The translations under genes were made by a program, and so were the position numbers. The notes under the pieces were generated by a model, which was not told where the DNA came from, searched no databases, and worked only from the letters and a program-made list of their open reading frames with translations. A stretch of DNA of 5,066 bases, taken from an uncultured Pseudomonadota bacterium (GTDB lineage Bacteria > Pseudomonadota > Gammaproteobacteria > Xanthomonadales > Ahniellaceae). Of this stretch, positions 4,888-5,066 are shown piece after piece (the first letter of the stretch is position 1; every line of letters starts with the position of its first letter). The stretch is from the NCBI GenBank assembly GCA_937996755.1, contig CALKUS010000010.1:1-5066 (forward strand), given 5' to 3'.

Positions 4888-4935
4888 CGATCCCGCGCGC
4901 TGAGCGGACGCCTCGGTGTCCGCTGCGCGGGATCG
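4888..4935. repeat. 48-nt hairpin with a 4-nt bulge
   Basis: An outer 11-bp stem (4888-4898 with 4925-4935) and an inner 7-bp stem (4903-4909 with 4918-4924) plus one G-U pair are separated on the left side by the bulge GCTG (4899-4902). The loop is CCTCGG. All Watson-Crick pairs are perfect. It directly follows the truncated repeat. The function is unknown. Confidence 0.6.
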
Positions 4936-4940
4936 GGTGA

Positions 4941-4953
4941 GCCAGGGATGGCG
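4941..4953. repeat. Isolated copy of the GCCAGGGATGGCG core
   Basis: This 13-base string is identical to the hairpin core of the two 100-bp units (4133-4145 and 4233-4245). The flanks differ, so only the core is shared. It supports a dispersed repeat family centred on this short palindrome. Confidence 0.5.
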
Positions 4954-5008
4954 AACGGATGAGCCGCAGGGATGCAGGCTTCGGTTTCTATCGGCGCTGT
5001 CGCTCCGG

Positions 5009-5066
5009 ACAGTTTCGCCTGCCGAGTTGCACAGTTTCGCCTGCCGATGCAGAGCAGTTTCGCCTG
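5009..5066. repeat. Short tandem repeat, about 22-23 bp period, cut by the window end
   Basis: ACAGTTTCGCCTGCCGA occurs at 5009-5025 and again, identically, at 5031-5047. CAGTTTCGCCTG recurs at 5055-5066, where the window stops. The starts are 22 and 23 bp apart. The conserved core is 12-17 bases and the linkers (GTTGC, TGCAGAG) differ. The period is too short and the units too closely packed for a CRISPR array. The array probably continues beyond the window. Confidence 0.75.

Noticed and set aside
4208..4903. Plus-strand frame of 231 residues antisense to the thioesterase
   Set aside because: Shadow frame rich in Arg/Asp/Val/His; the opposite strand has a clear hotdog domain.
5009..5066. 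CRISPR array
   Set aside because: The repeat core is 12-17 bases with 5-8-base linkers, far too short for CRISPR repeats and spacers, and no cas gene is seen.

Overview
The window is a GC-rich bacterial chromosomal segment with five intact, recognisable genes. They are ammonium transporter amtB and PII signal protein glnK (minus strand), ubiquinone-biosynthesis accessory factor ubiK and MoxR/Mg-chelatase-like AAA+ ATPase comM (plus strand), and a hotdog-fold acyl-CoA thioesterase (minus strand). UbiK and ComM point to a proteobacterium. The closeness of amtB/glnK, ubiK and comM recalls gammaproteobacteria such as Pseudomonas. The TGTAGGAGC-ended inverted repeat and the other palindromic intergenic repeats suggest the Xanthomonadales, but that placement is inference.

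Layout. Positions 6-61 hold an inverted repeat that overlaps the glnK stop codon. Positions 57-1717 hold amtB followed by glnK on the minus strand, 35 bp apart, with a small hairpin across the amtB stop. Positions 1718-1927 are a divergent intergenic region carrying an 18-bp palindrome, a likely operator. Positions 1928-2188 hold ubiK. Positions 2189-2545 are non-coding and packed with non-identical hairpins. Positions 2546-4051 hold comM with a GTG start. Positions 4052-4258 hold a hairpin and two diverged copies of a repeat exactly 100 bp apart. Positions 4259-4747 hold the thioesterase. Positions 4748-5066 are non-coding: a 16-bp perfect palindrome, CGTCAT-type palindromic repeats, a 48-nt hairpin, and a short tandem repeat cut by the window end.

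Function. AmtB and GlnK form the classical ammonium-uptake module: GlnK blocks the AmtB channel when nitrogen is plentiful and is released on uridylylation. UbiK assists aerobic ubiquinone synthesis. ComM is a hexameric branch-migration helicase that promotes integration of DNA in natural transformation. The thioesterase hydrolyses acyl-CoAs. Apart from the AmtB/GlnK pair there is no obvious shared pathway. The genes look ordinary and complete. The unexplained content is in the intergenic DNA, mainly the hairpin cluster before comM, the palindrome between amtB and ubiK, and the tandem repeat at the right edge.
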